Source: Eunapius fragilis
Taxonomy: Eukaryota > Porifera > Demospongiae > Spongillida > Spongillidae
Assembly (NCBI GenBank): GCA_963681505.1
Contig: OY811988.1
Location: 3,847,355 to 3,911,354, forward strand
DNA: 64,000 nt
Direction of reading: 5' to 3'
Position numbers and translations under genes: made by a program. A model generated the notes under the pieces. That model was not told the origin of the DNA. It did no database searches and saw only the letters and a program-made list of their open reading frames with translations. This document shows, one piece after another, positions 11,293 to 23,069 of the stretch (its first letter is position 1; each line of letters begins with the position of its first letter).

Positions 11293-14200
11293 ATGGAACA
11301 GTGTCCAGCAAGATCACCCTTATGATACTTTATCAAATTTTCCAGGACAAGCAAAAGAAAAAAGAAAAACAACGCTCGCATTGAAATGTATGGCTAATTA
11401 TACCTAATAACTTTACGATGGAAAGGATGCGTAAGGACCATTTGATAGAAGCTCGTTTGGAGTTCACGGAAATGAAACAATTTGAAAATTTGTAAAACTA
11501 TCCAGAAGGGTGGGCACTATATTTTTTCGTGTAGCTAGTTTGCTATGCATTATATGTATCTTAATTGATGGACCCGCCGCGTGCCTGATGGCCTCAGTCA
11601 TTTGTTCTGTTGTATAGTGAAAGCCATTGAGCCCTGATCCTTGTATCCCTTGCTTCGTTATAATTGTACTCGGGATCTGTTTTTATTGTGTGTTATGACA
11701 GTCAACATATCTAGGATTTAAACTCATGAATGTCACGTGGAGAATTTCAATCATTTGCAGTGCTTTTCAAAACTTTCGGCCATGTGAAAAGTCGGAGATT
11801 AGTTATCGTACTTAAACTGATCTTAGACTACTCAGCTACTAATGCCGTTAGTGAAAGATCTTTTTAGATCGCTCGTCACCTGAAAGTAGGTACTTTGATA
11901 ATTTTTCAAATTGATATTTTTGCAACACTTCGCATGGTTCTAGAAAGAGGAAAAAATGTGCATTCCAACGCTATATTACTTATGATATCATCTTTGTTCA
12001 TTCGGTCAATACGGCGCTGAGAAAAACTGTGAGGTTGAACTCATATTCGCTATACTGATTGTACTAAACCATAAATATAGGGAGTAACTGCCACACATAC
12101 CTGCATATAAAAATCATTTCTAGAAGGTACTACGACAGATATTGTGCATACGATCATGGCAAATATGCAGGCTGCTCATAATAGCGATATAGAAATATAC
12201 TACAAAAAGTACACTAATCATGTTTCCAGAAACAAAATTTCACCAATCAATGATAAAGGTATTTCACAGGTCAGGAAAATCAACGAAACTTATCACTAGT
12301 AATATAGCCATTTAGCAGTACTTTTTCATCTTCCCTCAGTGTCCTCATGTTTCCAGTAGCAGATGATGGTGGCTTAAAAGTGTTTTTCACTGAAATAATG
12401 TGTCTATGATATAGAATGTTTTTCTTTTGGTCAGTAACTGAACCAAAAATGTTCAGTGCACTATGGCCATTAGTTATGAATAGGATATAACATTTCTGAC
12501 AGTTTCAGTTTGTTCAGTTTCTTCAATGCCATAAGTTCTGGAAGAACCTCAGACAACTCAACATTGTTATGAAGTACTAAATTCAGCGTTTTTCCCCCAA
12601 CTTCTTTCTGTAACTTGAATCTTTTTTCAATAAAAATTAAGTTAATTCTTAAAGTCATTCAGAATTTCTACACACATGGTAACTGCATTTCTACCATAGT
12701 TTCTAGATAAACTATCTACTTTATCCTTAAGTTAAAACATCACACCATGCAGCAAGATGAAACACAATACAAAATCTGTCTGTGGAATTATGCTTAGTTT
12801 AATACCTTTTTGGCGCAAGAATTCTTAAACCCTGCAGGATCACATTTACCTGAAATGCTTCCAGCAATGATACTTCTTGTATGTTGAGATTGTAGATGTA
12901 AAACACTAGCCCTCTGCATATCATGGGTGCTTGCAGTTTTTTTAATTTTATGTAATGCATAAAAATGCAAGTATAACTTGACAAGAGAGAACTGAGCACA
13001 CACACATAGACACACACACACATAAATGATAAACTATCCATATAGTTATTCTTGTATGCTGGGAAGTCCTATGCCATCAACCATGTCCAGAGCACTCCTC
13101 CATATGAGAGCCTCAGAGACATAAATTGGTGGCTTTGATGTCATTACATTCACTAATGCCTTTCATAAAACATTCAACAATACTCTCCAAATAGTCTTCA
13201 TTTATAACATACATGAACTGTTGAATAATAGCATTGAGTTGGATAAATATCATGTTCTATTAATACACATTTAAAATAAGTTCTCACTGCATGTTGCCAT
13301 GACAATATTTTGATTAATTGGTTTGATTCGTAAGGGCCCTGCGCTAGATCAGAATTTCATTATATGCAACAAACTGTTACTTTATAAGCAGTAGAATCCG
13401 AAAATTATCTATTTATTGAACCCACATCAATGATAAGGTGCGTTTTATATAGAACACCTCATTAACACCCTCTATCTACGTACAAAAAAGGCCTAAAACA
13501 TACTATTGTAACATTACGACACATAAGCATGACGTCCCACTGTCATATAAGATAAGAAAAGTTATTAGCTTTCACGATTATCGCGTACTTTAAACCTTAT
13601 GAAGCCTTTCTCGGGGGCTACACCCTGCGCATTGTCTTATTGCCATCATATTTAAATGAGTAATGCATCTTAAGTATTTCATGCAACCCATTCAATGCGC
13701 CACAGAATTCAATAACCACCTAATCATACCCTTTTTGATATGCCCACAACTTACTAATGCGTATCTGTTAACCATTTAAACGAATAGCAAATCATAAAAG
13801 AAGTCGTGGACTAACTTGAAAGAATATCACGGGCACAAAAGAACTCCAAATCAGCACAGACAACCGATCGCCTCAAATCAACCCTCTCTGGCAGTCAAAA
13901 ATTACGTTTCAATTTTAAGGAGACAATTTTTTTACGGTAGTTACGTGATTTGTCAAAGTACCTACTGAAAGCTTGGCTTCATTCAAATATGATTCCTTTG
14001 AAAGTTTCAACCACCTCAGTCATTGTTTTTAAAAATAAAATAAAAAAATAGGATGACTCTGGTGGGTGGGATACGATCATACGAACCTATATGTACAGTT
14101 ATGTACTTTCACTAACCAACAAAAAGTAACGTGATGAGAATTAACAGCGATTTTCCGTGAACTCAGAAGGGTTTCTATGAAATGGTCCCTAAATTGGACT

Positions 14201-14316
14201 ATCCATCATAAACTTATAAGGCAATGAATTTATAATTAGCCACACATTTCAATGCAAGCATTACTTGAAAATTTGAAAAAGTATCATAAGGGTGATTTTG
14301 CTGGACACTGTTCCAT
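11293..14316. mobile_element. 3-kb foldback element with long inverted termini
   Basis: ATGGAACAGTGTCCAGCAA and the roughly 180 bp after it are mirrored at the right end (14135-14316), including ATCACCCTTATGATACTTT, GCATTGAAATGTNTGGCTAA and GAGTTCACGGAAA. Further inward a second matching block (GTAGGTACTTTGA at about 11886 and 13955) suggests arms of about 400-600 bp with indels. The centre (11900-13840) has no recognisable transposase, only short open frames such as 12658-12470 minus. It ends about 450 bp before the VioB-like exon. Confidence 0.7.
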
Positions 14317-14762
14317 TTATTGTTCGTTTCACGCGGGTGCGCGGTTTCCATATACGTGAGCCGCTACTGCACACAAAACGATTATTTCAGTATATAGTCG
14401 TTTAGATGTTTACAGCTTATTGAAAGACCTTTGTACATTTTACTCTTCCTCATGGCTTCTGTTTGTTCTGTCGGCATTGTAAGACCTTTGAAAAATAGCT
14501 GCAGTTTTACCTTGTTCCGGCTTCGTTGCAGAATCATACAGCTTTTATTCACTACGCTCTGCAATAGTTTGCCTTCATGGTTAACATCTTGATCAAACCT
14601 TTTTGACAACCCTATAGATCTTGCATGTACCTCCACATTCTGAGTCATGCAACAGATTTCATTTCTTCTATGCTTTGTACGTATGCATAAATTATATATG
14701 CGTATCACTTTGCTTTCAATAAATGTATTATTTTTACATTCTCCCTGTTACTATGATTACAG

Positions 14763-17700
14763 CATATTCTATGCAGCTGGATCATATTTGGAAGCTCCTC
14801 GTATTTCATTCACTGGACACGTGCGCATTGATGTCAATACTAGAAATAATGTCAATTGCAATTTTGACACTCAAATTCCTCTTGATCCCAATCCAAATGA
14901 AGATTGGAATTCTAATGGAACATCCGAATTCTCATTTTTGGACTGTAAGGTTACATCAGCTCTTAATACAGCTGGCAGTTACGTAGGCTCAAGTGATCCA
15001 GTTGTTGGTGCCAAGGTACTCACAAACATTGATCAGTCATTTCCCAAGCTTGCTGACTTGGATGTTGACTACCAACTCATAAAATCTGGTATATATGGAT
15101 TGAATTTTGTTTTAGACCTCAATAACAAAGTGGCGCTCCAAGCAACACTGGAGTCTAATGTTCTTGCCCAGGATGTCTGGACTAGGTCTGTTTGCACAGA
15201 CTATATGTCCACCTATCTTAGTTCAAAGTGTGTGAGCATTCTTAGTAACGTGCAATGGGGCAATGCAAGCAATGAATCGTCTACATTGTCGGAACTGAAG
15301 AGGGTATCTAACGGAGGCAACCTGTCCATTTCAATGGTTGTCTACTTTTACACCAGAAATATGGCTTCATTTCTTTACACCAACTTCACGTTAGGGTATG
15401 TTGTTGGTACAATTGGGGTTGCCAGACCTACAGAGCCACTTAATTTTGCAGGTAGCAGACTTCTCTCATATAAAGATGCATACCCAGTGAATATTCCTAT
15501 AACCAATGTAGGTGACTCATGTTATGAATATTATTTAAAAAACGAAACCCCTGTTTGGATGTACAAGGCACCATTCACAACATATCAAACTTCAACTAAT
15601 ACTACACTCGCTGTTGACTTCAGCAATGCACTAGCTTTTGATGTAAATGGAAATATGAGGGACCTTGGAGAACTGCAACTAGCTGTTGAAAATGCAGAGA
15701 AAAAATGTACGCAATTAATTGGAAGCCCTCTCCCTTACCTTGAGCAAGAATGGAATGATAAAGGAGGTATTGTGGATTACATTGTTGATGACATCACAGC
15801 TAAACTGTTGGAATCCTCGCCTTTAATTGTAGTCCGTATTGATCGAGATAGGACCATGGCTACATTTGAATTTGAGCAACAATTGAAAGTGGCAGCAGCA
15901 GACATCAACCACCTACCACCTCCCTGTGAGGGAACAGGAGATATACATTTGCAGCTAATGCTCAAGGAGACCCAGTTCTATGTTAGAACAATGGATTATT
16001 ATGTAGGTCGTCTGGAGTTTAATCAAACTATGGACGTGAGAGTATTAGTAACAAAGTATGGAAAACCCGTATCAAATATGCAAGTGAAAGTGATGCAGAG
16101 CAATAATGTCTTACCTCCACAGGGTGTACAAGTAGTTCAAGATTCTAGTACAGATGCAAATGGAATAGCTAATTTTACCTTCCAAGCCAAAAACATCTCA
16201 TTCCCACGACAATATAGCAACGATCCATCTCAGACAACCCCCTTGCCACAGTGCCTCGAAAATGCCACAACACTTACACTTCCTATCGATGGACAAGTCT
16301 ATATATTCAATTACTCTGTGATGGACACTGCTGCCGATAAATTTTCTTACACAAGTGGACTTTTCACTGATGTTAATGAAATTGCTATTCTAGGCTATTC
16401 ATACTACATGCCAACACAACCATACACCTGGAAAAAAGATATTGAGCCTGTCTTTAGCCAGTATGACCACCTGTATGGTAAAGTCATGCGTCCAATTGTA
16501 CAGTTAAGTAGCTACAGAAGTGTAACTCTTCCGTACAATCTGAACCTCATCCAGCTAGCCATGAGCCTTGATGTTAACCACCCAAGCTATATGCCTGTGA
16601 CCAGAGATCTCTCTTCTACAAAGAGGAACGTTATACTCGAGTGGTTGAAAAATCCCATCTATGATGAACACAATGATACTGAGGAAAAACCTTTTGTCAT
16701 TGATGTACCAATATGTTCTCCACCCAAAACGTTGGCAGCACCTAGCTTAGCTGAAAGTTATTTCTATCCACCACACTGCAGATACTCAGCAAGTAACCAT
16801 GGCCGTAGAATACAATTTAGTCTTGATTTTTCTAATCCAAGTAAAGATGATACCTACTTCGAAGATATATTCCAGCAGCCTGCATCACCATCCCAAGCAA
16901 GAATGGCAGACATACCTGTATGTACATTACCAGTGTTAAAAGAAAAATTGCAACTAGCCATGCAATTAGAGTTCTCAACGATCCCTCCATACCTAACAGC
17001 TCTCTACTCCATCATTGAAGGATGCAACTTGCAGATACAGCAGCTTATCCGCTCCATTGTAATGCAGGAAATGCTGCACCTCTTACAGGTCACAAATATA
17101 CTGATTGCAATTGGAGGTGATCCTCAAATAGATAACAGTTCTGTAACTCCACATTACCCAACCATAGGGTTGCCAGGAGGCGTTTTACCGAGGCTCAGGG
17201 TTTCACTGAAAAAGCTAACTCTGATGCACGTTTATGAGGTATTCATGGGTATCGAAGTGCCCCATGATGCCCACGTTGATCATCCAGGTGGCATAATAAC
17301 TAACCACACAATTGGACAATTTTATCAGCAAATTAACAATTGCATACATGAGCTAGGTGATAACATATTTTTAAAGAGTAGGATTGAACGGCAAGTGCAT
17401 TGGCCGTGGCCAACTAAGCTTGGTACCTTGTACATCGTCACTAATGTATCAACAGCAACCAGTGCAATAAAGGAAATTGTGGAGCAAGGAGAGGGGGTGT
17501 CGCCTTTCGATCCCAAACAAGGTGACTTAGAACGACTTGCTCATTTCTACAAATTTGAAGAAATTGTGTGTCAGCGAAGGCTGATTAAAACAGAGGATGG
17601 TCACTATCTGTATGAAGGTCTTCCCATACCATACAATCCACAAGGAGTGTGGCCCATGAAGGCAAATCCAAGTAGTGCGGATATCCCCCCTAACAACAAT

Positions 17701-17934
17701 TGCTACACAGAAGCCAAAGCCTTCCATGGTGCTTACAGGGCATTACTAAGAAACCTTCAGGAGGTCTTCTCGGGGAAAGTGGATGGAACAACAGGAGTGA
17801 AAAATGCAATTACAATAATGGAGTCCATGGCTGTCCATGCACGCAAGCTGATGTGGACCAAGATAAGACCTGAAGATGACCAGACATGTGGGCCTGTGTG
17901 GGACTATGACTGGGTAGAGAGCAAATCAGCCTGA
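14763..17934 (+). CDS. VioB/iminophenyl-pyruvate dimer synthase-like protein with ferritin-like domain
   Basis: One uninterrupted exon of about 1,055 codons. The open frame continues upstream to 14647, but a strong acceptor (polypyrimidine tract, GATTACAG, ending at 14762) suggests a short upstream exon with the true start and perhaps a signal peptide. Numbering residues from 14647, the N-terminal half opens with GSYLEAPRISFTGHVRID, the usual start of VioB-type proteins. The C-terminal half (from residue 759) is a ferritin-like domain with candidate metal ligands E775 (QLEFSTIPPY), the E808-xx-H811 pair (QEMLHLLQ), E864, H901/E902 and E971 (HFYKFEEI). In bacteria VioB couples imine forms of indolepyruvate in violacein synthesis. 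Eukaryotic members are sporadic and their substrate is unknown. No other pathway gene is nearby. Full length suggests it is functional. A candidate poly(A) signal AATAAA lies at 18106-18111. Confidence 0.85.
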
Positions 17935-18308
17935 TATGCCGTCTGGACCAGACCCCAAACTACCTAAGATATTAATGAATTTGATACTGATTCTCAAAGT
18001 AGAGTGCTAGAAAATTTTATTTTTGAGAATGCAATTATTTTGAGTTTATTTCATTAAAATCCCACATAACTGTAATAGCTTAAATGCAGATAATACATAG
18101 AGGCAAATAAAACATTGAGATAGGTGATAAATGGCTGTAAGGAGCACTTGTATACTGCCAATTTAAAGTTTACAATGTAAAGTGAGTCAACATTACACAG
18201 ACTCATGAGTATGCATTGGGTGATAAACAAAACTAAGCATCTAATTATACTTTTCCTCATGTAGTGAGTATGTCATGAGTTTGTAAATGTGTTGTGTTGG
18301 GGTTAATT

Positions 18309-18328
18309 GGGGGGGGGGGGGGGGGGGG
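18309..18328 (+). repeat. Poly-G tract
   Basis: An uninterrupted run of 20 G, 375 bp after the stop codon of the VioB-like gene. Confidence 0.95.
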
Positions 18329-18329
18329 T

Positions 18330-19230
18330 GACGGCATTATTCAGAATTGAGATTTGTCTATTTGGTTGTCACCGCATGGTTTTTCGATTACGTTGTCAAG
18401 CAGTCTAAGTTATTACACTCACATAATGTAATACTTTTGACAACAGCATGCATTTTCTAAAGATTTAAACTTTTTGATCAGTTTTGAACCAGGACCATCC
18501 CATCACATTTTACAGCGTCATCTTCTTGTCCACAACCAACTTTTGCTTGGAACCACTGTCCAATTGGTACCACCATTTTTTAACAGATTCAATGATCATC
18601 TTCATCAGGACCACAATCATTTTGCACAGAGTCACGTCTTCAACTGTTACAATTTACTAAGCCATCACCTCCACAACCATTGTCCAGATCCACACAGTTT
18701 ACAAAGTCAATGAACCCTGTGGTATTGCTCTGGATCATATAAGTGGTAGTCTGTATGTAGCCATCGAGTTTCTGACACTGCATTGAAGTATTCTGTGTAC
18801 TGATGAAGTCATTGATTGTAATGGTGATTTTATATTGATGATGTTATAATGATGTAATGTTTGTTTACTCCAATACAAAATTGTAATGGTGTAATGATGA
18901 TGTTCTTGTGTCAAGGTACTCATGGTGTGGTGAAAGAACTCACACATAGGGTATTATCTGTGCCATCAGCAAAAAAGTTGTATGCTGGACTGGTGTGATG
19001 TAATGCCCTCCCTCCCCCCCCCCCCCCCTTCCATGGTGGTGATGTAATGCCCCCCCCCCAATGGTGGTGATGTAATGCCCTCCCCCCTATGGTGGTGATG
19101 GTAGTCCAATAGCCACATGCTTCATGCTAAGCTGATGCAGATGGATGTTCCATCCCATCATGTAGCAACAACCTACCCTCCCTCCCACCTCCCATTACGT
19201 CATGTCCAGACCTATCTCACAGGGAGAGTG
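18330..19230. other. No gene seen; short imperfect repeats at the end
   Basis: Only low-complexity CAT/ATG-rich DNA and an imperfect three-copy repeat of TGGTGGTGATGTAATGCCC (about 18995-19100) with C-runs were found. Confidence 0.5.
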
Positions 19231-19231
19231 G

Positions 19232-19497
19232 GTGAGTGGTACAGCCATCACCATGGGGGAGGGAGGGGTCCATAGGGTGAGTGGTACAGCCATCACCATG
19301 GGGGAGGGAGGGGTCCATAGGGTGAGTGGTACAGCCATCACCATGGGGGAGGGAGGGGTCCATAGGGTGAGTGGTACAGCCATCACCATGGTGGAGGGAG
19401 GGGTCCATGGAGTGAGTGGTACAGCCATAACCATGAGGGAGGGGTCCATAGGTGAGTGGAACAGCCATAACCATGAGGGAGGGAGGGGTCCATAGGG
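19232..19497 (+). repeat. 45-bp minisatellite, about 6 copies
   Basis: The unit begins GTGAGTGGTACAGCCATCAC and ends GGGAGGGGTCCATAGG. The first copies are 45 bp apart (19232, 19277, 19322, 19367), and the last copies are shortened. Open frames on both strands across it are repeat translations. Confidence 0.95.
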
Positions 19498-19679
19498 TAC
19501 CATGGCCTCTCTCTACACTAACACTCAGGTAGGAAACACAGACACCATTATCACATTTCTGGTTATAAGGGAGCTTGTAGTAAATGAGGAAGTGATGGTC
19601 CTGCTAGGCTGGTCTGATTGGTCCTCCACACCCACTATCCATGGAGGGACCTGGCAATATAAAGGGGTTACCCAGTGAT

Positions 19680-19798
19680 AATGAGGGGGGCTAGCCAATG
19701 ATACATGAGAGGACTAGCCAACGATACATGAGGGGGGCTAGCCAATGATACATGAGGGGGCTAGCCAAGTATCACCCCCCCCCCCCCCCCCCCCCCCC
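19680..19798 (+). repeat. CTAGCCAATGATACATGAG tandem repeat ending in poly-C
   Basis: Four to five copies of a unit around GGGCTAGCCAATGATACATG are followed by C24 at 19775-19798. Confidence 0.9.
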
Positions 19799-19974
19799 TC
19801 ACAAGTATGACTCGAGTTATCTAATTTATGAATGTAATTTTTTGGTAGTTGTGCAGAATTTTACTAGAATTATGGTAACTTTTGTGAGTTTATCCCAAGT
19901 TTATCAAGCCCAAATAACTTAGGATAACTATACTTTTCTTGCAGTGTGGAGAGTGTATCCATGTGAGGAGATTG

Positions 19975-20160
19975 AGAGTATATGCATGTGTGAGGGATGG
20001 AGGGTGTGTGTGCATGTGTGAGGGATGGAGGGTGTGTGTGCATGTGAGAGGGATGGAGGGTGTGTGTGCATGTGTGAGGGATGCAGGGTGTGTGTGCATG
20101 TGTGAGGGATGGAGGGTGTGTGTGCATGTGTGAGGGATGCAGGGTGTGTGTGCATGCAGG
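19975..20160 (+). repeat. 28-bp minisatellite, about 6 copies
   Basis: The unit reads TGTGTGTGCATGTGTGAGGG followed by ATGGAGGG, with ATGCAGGG variants. Confidence 0.95.
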
Positions 20161-20234
20161 GACAGACATTTAATAAGTATGTTGTGAGAGTGGGGGTGAT
20201 GGGCCAGATGGAACCAATCCAAAAGGATGAAACT

Positions 20235-20537
20235 TATGGACAGGATGGTTGCTGGGGTGTGTAGGATGGTTGCTGGGGTGGGTAGGATGGTTGTTGGGGT
20301 GGGTAGGATGGTTGCTGGGGTGGGTAGGATGGTTGCTGGGGTGGCTAGGATGGTTGCTGGGGTGGGTAAGATGGTTGCTGGGGTGGGTAGGATGGTTTCT
20401 GGGGTGGGTAAGATGGTTGCTGGGGTGGGTAGGATGGTTGCTGGGGTGGGTAAGATGGTTGCTGGGGTGGGTAGGATGGTTGCTGGGGTGGGTAAGATGG
20501 TTGCTGGGTGGGTAGGATGGTTGCTGGTGTGGGTAGG
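20235..20537 (+). repeat. 21-bp minisatellite, about 14 copies
   Basis: The unit is GGATGGTTGCTGGGGTGGGT plus A, with an alternating AGGATGG/AAGATGG variant in the second half. This indicates that a two-unit block expanded later. The long frames on both strands are repeat translations. Confidence 0.95.
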
Positions 20538-20539
20538 AT

Positions 20540-22060
20540 ATGCGGGTATGATGAAGATGAGGATCATATGTGGGTATGATGAAGGTAAGCACCACAAAGG
20601 TGTGAACAACCAAAGAGGTGTGCATGCATATACATGGAACAGATGGGAGGCACAAACATTCAAAGGTACTCACCAGATCCAGACAGGCAGGGTGCCATAC
20701 TTTTCTTGCAGTGACACTCACATCCCCTTCACACATGCATACACACTCCATCCCGCTCACACACAGACACAACAGTGACCTATGACAGCACGTGTGTGCC
20801 ACCATAACAGAATGAAATTCAATTACATTTAATTAATTAAATAAATAAAGTTGTACCAGTCCGCAGCGGTGGTACTGCTTATCTGCAATATGCATGAGAA
20901 AGGTGATTTGACTTACCAGCGGTGTTACATACCTCCCATTCATCCTGAGCCTTTCCTACAGGTGTCTTGACTGACCACATATGAAATAGCTAATCACCTC
21001 AATATTAGGCAGGTGACTCCCTGAGTGGTGATAAATAGCCACAGGCCGGTTGAATGTGCTAGTTTATGAATACCCGGAGTTTATTACCTTCAAAAAAGGA
21101 TCCCTTTCGTAGAGGTGAGACCTTCCTTTCCTAGGGCATCTCCACGCCATCCCCTCTGGACATCCCTTCCTTTGGACGGGATGCATCCCTCTCCCGCATG
21201 AGCATGTCCTAGTAGAGGAAAGAAGTTTTAAAGCCTGACACCAACGAACCGTTTCTGCTGAACCAGTGAGGTCGCGACACAGCGCGCAGTATGGAACCAT
21301 TTCAGCCAAAGGATACACAACAGGAACAGGAACCACAGCCATAGCCATCCGGATAAAAGCCAAATTAGAAATGTTGAAATCTCTAGCTAATCCACTGAGC
21401 CTTATATATGACCTGTTTCATACCTTCTCCATAGCCTCATTTCTGATCTATACTGACACATCTACACACGCCTTCATATGCGTTATCAGTATACTAACAT
21501 GTAGCTATGTGTGGTGGACTTCCCAGATACTGGCCACAGGGAGTTGATACATATATTACATCACTGCAATGGCATGCAAAGGGCAGGCACAGAAGTGATA
21601 AATGACAGCAACACTCGACCACGAGGCCGGAGTTGAAAATTCCTGTTTAGAACCAATTTTATATAGTTCCTATATATAAGATTTTTAAACCCTTACTGTG
21701 AAAGCGCCTTTTATCCGAAAAGTTCTTTAGAGATGTCAACCCAAGTACAACAAAACAACATGTTACTTGTACATTCAGCGACCGACGTGTTTGCTGTGCC
21801 AAAATTTTCTCAATCCTAATGACCACTTTGTGACGAGTGTGGAGCGGACCAAAAATCGGGCTGAGTGATGTTGAAATCGTCCAAGCACGATGACGCGTGT
21901 AGTAGCAGGTTAAGTTTTTTTTTTTTTAATGCATTTAAATCATAGGCTATTAAAACACACAGCACGTTCCCAGCAATAGACACATATCCACCATATGTGT
22001 ACATGTATTACCTAGTAGATCTTTCTCGAATGTCCATTCATCCATGTTTATTGTTCCACA
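20540..22060. other. 1.5 kb without a recognised gene
   Basis: Only short unsupported open frames were seen. A TTCCACAG acceptor at the right edge opens the TRIM-like relic. Confidence 0.4.
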
Positions 22061-22680
22061 GGTCTGGCCTCTTCCCTCCAAACAGCATATGTCAGCTGTG
22101 CTATAAGCCCTACACCGACCCCAAGATCCTTCCATGTCTGCAGTCTTTCTGTGGGCAGTGTCTGCATATGGAGATAGAGAGGTCGACGTCTAGGAACAAA
22201 TAAAAGATGGAGTTTGTCAGAGAAGTATCACCATACCAGAGGATGGAATCAGTGCTATACCTCAGAACCTCCATCTTGACTTTGAGGTGGAGGTGGCTGG
22301 GTACATGTCCAAGATTGGCAGTGGTGGTGAAAAGTCATGTGATGCTTGCATTCATGAGGGTAAGGGGCTTGCAATGGTGTTCTGTTGTACATGTGGTCAG
22401 TTCCTCTGTATGAGCACCACAAGAACAGTAAAATATTTCTTCATCACCAGATGGTAGAACTAGACCAAGAGTCTGTCAAATTACTTCCACTTCAACTGAA
22501 TAACATCATCATGAAACAAAAATCTATTGTGAGACCTGCCAGTGTCTGGTCAATTAGAGAGTTAATATCTCTGATTATTGTAATCTATCTCGCGAGAAGA
22601 CAGCAATGCAATGATTCCAAAGAGTTAGTAGTCATAAAACATAATTCAAACATTTTATATAAGATACAAGAGATTACATG
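22061..22680 (+). pseudogene. TRIM-like RING/B-box gene, degenerate
   Basis: After an acceptor (TTCCACAG) the first frame reads a RING start, SICQLCYKPYTDPKILPC..FCGQC, and stops at 22201. A second frame continues with QRSITIPEDGISAIPQNLHL and a B-box (CDACIHEGKG..FCCTCGQFLC). A third frame gives EHHKNSKIFLHHQMVELDQE, the second B-box to coiled-coil junction. Order and motifs are those of TRIM E3 ubiquitin ligases: RING, B-box 1, B-box 2, coiled coil. The in-frame stop, at least two frameshifts and a missing RING cysteine (the CxxC before QRSIT is reduced to GVC) show it is not functional as a single protein. Alternative splicing could remove one defect but not all. Confidence 0.75.
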
Positions 22681-22803
22681 AATACATAGAAAAACTCAAA
22701 CTTATATTATCACACACCAGATACACAACGACTATGATTGGACAGTTTAATTAATGTCAGCCTATAGTAGTTAAGCCGTGATGTCAGAGCTGATGCCATA
22801 TGC

Positions 22804-23067
22804 TCAGGATAGCAGTGCCCTTGCATATGCTACCAGGTTGAGCCTACCATACAGTGTTGAGGTGGCATGGGATTTGGAGCAGTTTAGCCCAGCCACCAGG
22901 CAAGAGGCAAGGCATGAAAGATGAAGGCGAGCTTCAGCTCCCCAGCAGCCATAAGTTTCAACAGCCAATGGTATGCAAAACCAACCTAGCTCTGAGCACT
23001 TAATAACATCATTGGAGGCATGTTTCCTTTGTTTGGAAACCCAGGCAGATGATCCCGCAGACCCCAA
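22804..23067 (-). pseudogene. Retroelement protein remnant (C-terminal motif block)
   Basis: The minus strand encodes LGWFCIPLAVETYGCWGAEA followed by LASCLVAGLNCSKSHATS and LYGRLN. These are the conserved C-terminal motifs of the repeat-encoded, reverse-transcriptase-associated family also found decayed at 9340-9690. The frame is open for 87 codons, but nothing of the catalytic domain is adjacent, so it is a truncated copy. Confidence 0.55.
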
Positions 23068-23069
23068 TT

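Noticed and set aside
19195..20805. Long open frames up to 257 codons on both strands
   Set aside because: The frames are periodic with the 45-, 28- and 21-bp minisatellite units and exist in several frames at once, as expected for repeats whose unit is free of stops.
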